A DNA stretch of 64,000 nucleotides from Bradysia coprophila. Its lineage: Eukaryota; Arthropoda; Insecta; Diptera; Sciaridae. The notes under the pieces are model-generated. The model was not told the origin of the DNA. It worked only from the letters and a program-made list of their open reading frames with translations, and did no database searches. The DNA lies in contig NW_023503302.1 in assembly GCF_014529535.1 (NCBI RefSeq), positions 922,062-986,061 of the forward strand, given 5' to 3'. Each line of letters starts with the position of its first letter. Positions within the stretch are counted from its first letter, which is position 1. Shown here piece after piece: positions 60,626 through 64,000 of this stretch. The position numbers and the translations under genes were made by a program.

Positions 60626-63094
60626 ATGGGAACAGCAACAACAACAGTCAACGATCACGAAGTCGTGGTCATCAAGAGGTACGTGAAAGAATTTAAATTG
60701 ATCGGTCCAAATAAAATTGAAATGAAATCCATGCAGCCACGGCAAAAAACCACATCAAATCGCTATTTCAATTGGGACACACCATCGTCTTCCTCGTCAT
60801 CATCCAATCATTACTCAGATGGGCCCAGCATTGCTAGCAGTAGTTCTACACCTTCAAATCGAACACACTCCGACATCTCGTATAATGCACCTTTAATACA
60901 AAATACAAACACTCGGACTAGAAGTATAACAAATCGACGGGGGGCTGTAAAACATCAACGGTATTCAGTGATTTAAAATGCTTTTGAGAGTCACTACAAA
61001 TTTTCCTTTCAGGCCTCACGAAATAAATGGCCATAAATTTGTTGCAAAATTCTTTCGACAGCCAACGTTTTGTGCCTTTTGTAAAGAATTTCTATGGGGC
61101 TTTGGAAAACAAGGATATCAGTGTATAAGTAAGTGCTGTAGCCAGTAGCATGGTTGAACTTGTAATGTAATAACGTCGCCGTGTGCCATCAAAATCATTT
61201 AGACAAACTGTTGCTCATAAATTATGTGGAGAGGTCGGTGTAGTGAATGAAATTCAAGAGCTCACAACCGAATCGGTCCTTTTTTGTGTTAATTTATCTG
61301 TTAAATAGGGCAACAAAGTAGAGCAAGTATGTAGTAAAGGTAGTAAATCAAGAGCGAATCTTGGGGTGTTAATTTCATCTCGATTTTTACATGTCGAGAG
61401 TTCATTAAATTAAGTAATGATCTTTGATCGACCAATGCAAGAAAAAATTACACGGAAAATTTAATCAAAGATGGGCACAGATGACTAATTAGTCCTGCCT
61501 TGTGTTCCCAAAGTATGTATGTTAAATCACACCAAGAACTGGATTCTTGGATTTTATAATGTTATAGTGCCTGGTTGACAAATGAACTCCCACTTATATG
61601 TTAATAGAACAAAACTCGCTTACCGTTAATCTCTTGAATCACTTCTGCCAGTCATCGAAACCAAAACCGAGCATGTATCCACGGGATACTATCCAGTCCC
61701 ATCTCTGGTACATTGTCACGCCATTTTTATTTCGGTAAAACTCTTGTTTCTTTCAATAACTTCGATTAATTTACAGATCATTCATAGCTTTGCCTGGGAC
61801 TACTATATAATCACAAAGTAATAAAATATTTTTTTCCGAGTCAAAAAATATTTTCAGGTATCTAAAATTTTCATGCGTAACAAAAATGTTCTACCGCCGT
61901 GGATAAGGTAAAGCCGTGTATACAACCAAGCGGTGAAATCAACCCATTCCAGTAACAGGCACATGAACAGATTTTTTCTCTTCTTCTTTTTATTAAAAAC
62001 AATATTTTGTGAAACGAAAGTAAATCGTAGTCAACCATTCGAACTAATGTGTTGGGCCGCATCTGAATGGCATTACCTCTTCACTATATCTACCTTGCAT
62101 TTGGCCTCTTATTTTGTATGGAACGTCCGTAACTCAGTTCCCACTTGCACATACCAGTATGGAAAACTGAATTTACATTAGCCTATTATTTAAATTCTGT
62201 CAACGCACTTCAAGCATGAGTGGTACTGAAAATAGGGTACTGAAACTGGACAGTGTATCGAACAAATTTTGGCACTGTAAAAATATTCGGGCAATTTTTT
62301 CATACAAGATAGTACTCGATTTGGCAGCTGTCATTAATAGCACTTTTGCTTGAAGTGCGTTGATTCTGTTCTTGTGCCTGTTCTTGGAGTGCGTTGGTGA
62401 AATGAAATTTTGACAAAAAATAAATATTTTCGCTCGATTGTCCTACCTTTTATGCCAGGTCTCAAGTCTCTAGGACTCCTCGTCTGGGCTCTACAGAGAG
62501 AAAAACAAACTAACCAACAAACAAACATTAAACTTACTTATTTGGCTTTTCAAAAATGAACCACTACTTCCGTGGTTTACTTTACTGTGCCGTGGTTGCC
62601 ATTCAATGAACTAAATTGTCGATTCAGAATAATAATCAAAAGCAATGCTTTATTAAGAAGTTACTATTAAGTTACTTTGGACTACATGAATACGTACAGT
62701 AGGAGACGCTGTCTATTATATCCTGGGTCATATTCTTGGTTTAGACTAAGTTTACTGGATCGTAAATTTTACTGCACATCATTTTTTAACTGAAATATTT
62801 AACTCTTTCAGAATGTCAAACTGCCGTCCACAAAAAATGCCACGAAAAATTGCTCGGCACTTGCTCAGAATCCAGTTTCAACTCAGAAAGCACGATTGTT
62901 AGTAAATGACCACACATCGTATTTGTGATGATTTGTCACAATAAACAATTAAATTTCATTTTAGTATTTACGGGAACGATTCAAAATAGATCTACCTCAT
63001 CGATTCAAAACGTACACTTTTATGTCTCCAACATTTTGTGATCATTGTGGATCTTTACTGTATGGACTTTTTCGACAAGGACTCAAATGTGAAG
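60626..63094 (+). CDS. Pkcdelta: Novel protein kinase C delta, N-terminal part (continues beyond window)
   Basis: Diacylglycerol-activated Ser/Thr kinase; only the regulatory C1 exons are here. Exons: 60626-60678 (or extended to 60960), 61013-61128, 62812-62897, 62965-63094, then off the window or further on. C1[42 protein letters not shown], with its Zn-binding Cys/His intact. C1B starts [17 protein letters not shown] and [14 protein letters not shown], which is diagnostic of the delta/theta group; Trp is replaced by Tyr in LLYG, a position known to influence diacylglycerol affinity. Two donors in exon 1 have the same phase; the longer form adds 94 Ser/Asn/Thr-rich residues. No C2-like domain is encoded before C1A from this start, so this is either a short isoform or an alternative first exon. 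The kinase domain is outside. Confidence 0.88.
61129..62811 (+). other. Intron of PKC delta
   Basis: 1683 nt between the two C1A exons; contains an M1 MITE (62201-62362), otherwise AT-rich with nothing recognised. Confidence 0.75.
62201..62362. repeat. MITE family M1, copy with 7-bp TSD, inside PKC delta intron
   Basis: 162 bp with CAACGCACTTCAAGC termini, reverse orientation to the copies at 20587 and 44613. Flanked by ATTCTGT on both sides (62194-62200 and 62363-62369). Confidence 0.9.
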
Positions 63095-64000
63095 GTAAAT
63101 ATTTTCAGTGATTTATGATTGATAAGATAATAGAATCGACGACACAGCGCAATTCAGTTTGTTATGGGCAATTGGGATACTTTATGCTTCAGAGAACGGT
63201 GGCAGCAAACGATTAAAAATTATGAAATAATTGTGTTAATGTTGAAACGCAATCAATATTGATTACTATAAGTTCGACGCTAGAATTAATTTTGTCTAAA
63301 ACAATACCATGACAAATCATTAAATCCAAATCGCTAAATGGGAATAGTAACAATAAGACACAGTCGACGTCAGTAAAATTAAGACATTAATTTGCCTCAT
63401 CTGGTCCACTCGTACTAGCAAAACTGCTTTTAAGTTTTTATAATAGTTACAAGAATGCGCGTTGTAGTGGTACCATCGTATACCTTATATATAAGGACGC
63501 TTGGGCAGTTGTGTTTGCATATAGCACTTTGCGAGCTGTCAACTTCTGAAACAAAAATACAAATCTGTAAAATTTCCTGTAAATAAACCAAGCGTCCTAG
63601 AAGTTCCGCGAAGTGCTATATGACCAGCTGGAAAACAGCTGAAACAAGTGTTAGTTAATTGTTAGAAGGCTAGAGACCGCCTTTAGATTGTTAAGTGTCT
63701 GGTTTTAACTGCTCCGTTGAAATAATTTCACAATTGCGTGATCTACAACAAATACGAACGCTCGCAGAGTGCTGAACTCTGTGGAACTCTGCGCGCCCAG
63801 CGAACTCCTTTACAATTAAGTTTAATAAGCATAATAATGCCAACCATCTGTCTGAAACAACTGGTTACAAAACTTTGTTGAAATTGTAGATTTGACAGAC
63901 TGTACTATGTTCTTATGGTTTTCTACTTACTTAAATTCTATTTGAACAGTGAAAATCAGCACTAACCAAAGGTTACACATTTTTCGGACGGAACTCGGAA
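63095..64000 (+). other. Intron of PKC delta, to window end
   Basis: Begins with donor GTAAATATT. Contains a 14-bp palindrome CCTTATATATAAGG at 63483, interleaved inverted repeats (63493-63623) and a segment like one at 11803. The next PKC delta exon was not found before the window ends. Confidence 0.6.
63518..63623. repeat. Inverted repeat overlapping a second inverted pair
   Basis: CATATAGCACTTTGCG pairs with CGCGAAGTGCTATATG, and AACTTCT with AGAAGTT inside it. A second pair, AGGACGCTTGG (63493) with CCAAGCGTCCT (63588), crosses the first. Confidence 0.65.

Noticed and set aside
63483-63496. CCTTATATATAAGG as an SRF/CArG site
   Set aside because: The A/T core is ten bases rather than six, so it does not fit the CArG box; kept only as a palindrome.
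1-64000. Retroviral, LTR, Polinton or LINE coding remains, tRNA/rRNA genes and CRISPR arrays
   Set aside because: No protein of these families and no convincing tRNA box pair or regularly spaced repeats were seen by eye; a profile search would be needed to exclude short remnants.

Overview
The window is nuclear DNA of an insect, most likely a fly (Diptera). It is AT-rich, introns are short (many 44-75 nt), stop codons and splice sites are eukaryotic, and the proteins are insect families: Stoned A/B, an RR-1 cuticle protein, TIL-domain secreted proteins and fly-like PKC delta. The very small introns and MITE-rich spacers would suit a nematoceran such as a fungus gnat, but that is inference. 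I recognise no retroviral, LTR or other virus-like element and no CRISPR, rRNA or tRNA gene.

Layout. 0.45-7.4 kb (minus): the dicistronic stoned locus. stnA (7362-4968, 2 exons) is followed after 52 nt by stnB (4915-455, 10 exons); both act in synaptic-vesicle endocytosis. 7.4-12.4 kb: AT-rich spacer that probably holds the stoned 5' UTR intron and promoter. 12.5-14.2 kb (minus): a GLOD4-like glyoxalase-fold gene, head-to-head (322 bp) with a FASTK/RAP-domain mitochondrial RNA-binding protein gene on plus (14.5-17.2 kb). That gene runs tail-to-tail into an ORNT1-like mitochondrial ornithine carrier on minus (17.2-19.3 kb), with only 44 bp between stop codons. 19.3-24.6 kb: repeat-rich spacer. 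24.6-30.1 kb (minus): a large PRDM-type PR/SET zinc-finger protein gene. 30.1-34.1 kb: a cluster of hairpin repeats and MITEs. 34.1-35.1 kb (plus): a secreted TIL-domain gene. 36.5-38.0 kb (plus): cathepsin B with a clear TATA/Inr promoter. 38-40 kb: a large palindromic repeat plus an older copy split by another repeat. 40.0-40.4 kb (minus): an RR-1 cuticle protein. 40.4-47.4 kb: AT-rich spacer. 47.4-49.1 kb (plus): heparan sulfate 3-O-sulfotransferase (Hs3st-B type). 51.1-55.7 kb (minus): a 12-TM SLC2-like MFS protein gene whose 2.7-kb intron carries a 0.95-kb near-perfect inverted repeat. 60.6-64 kb (plus): the N-terminal C1A/C1B exons of PKC delta, running off the window.

The genes are ordinary single-copy nuclear genes and do not form one pathway, apart from stnA/stnB, which share one mRNA. 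The novelty lies in gene architecture (Met-free stnA with an overlapping uORF, in-frame stnB intron, alternative phase-matched donors in PKC delta, convergent 3' ends) and in the small repeats: two MITE families with related CAAMGCAC termini and 7-bp target-site duplications, a 180-bp tandem pair whose hairpin arms changed while staying paired, and several long palindromes that would fold into dsRNA if transcribed.
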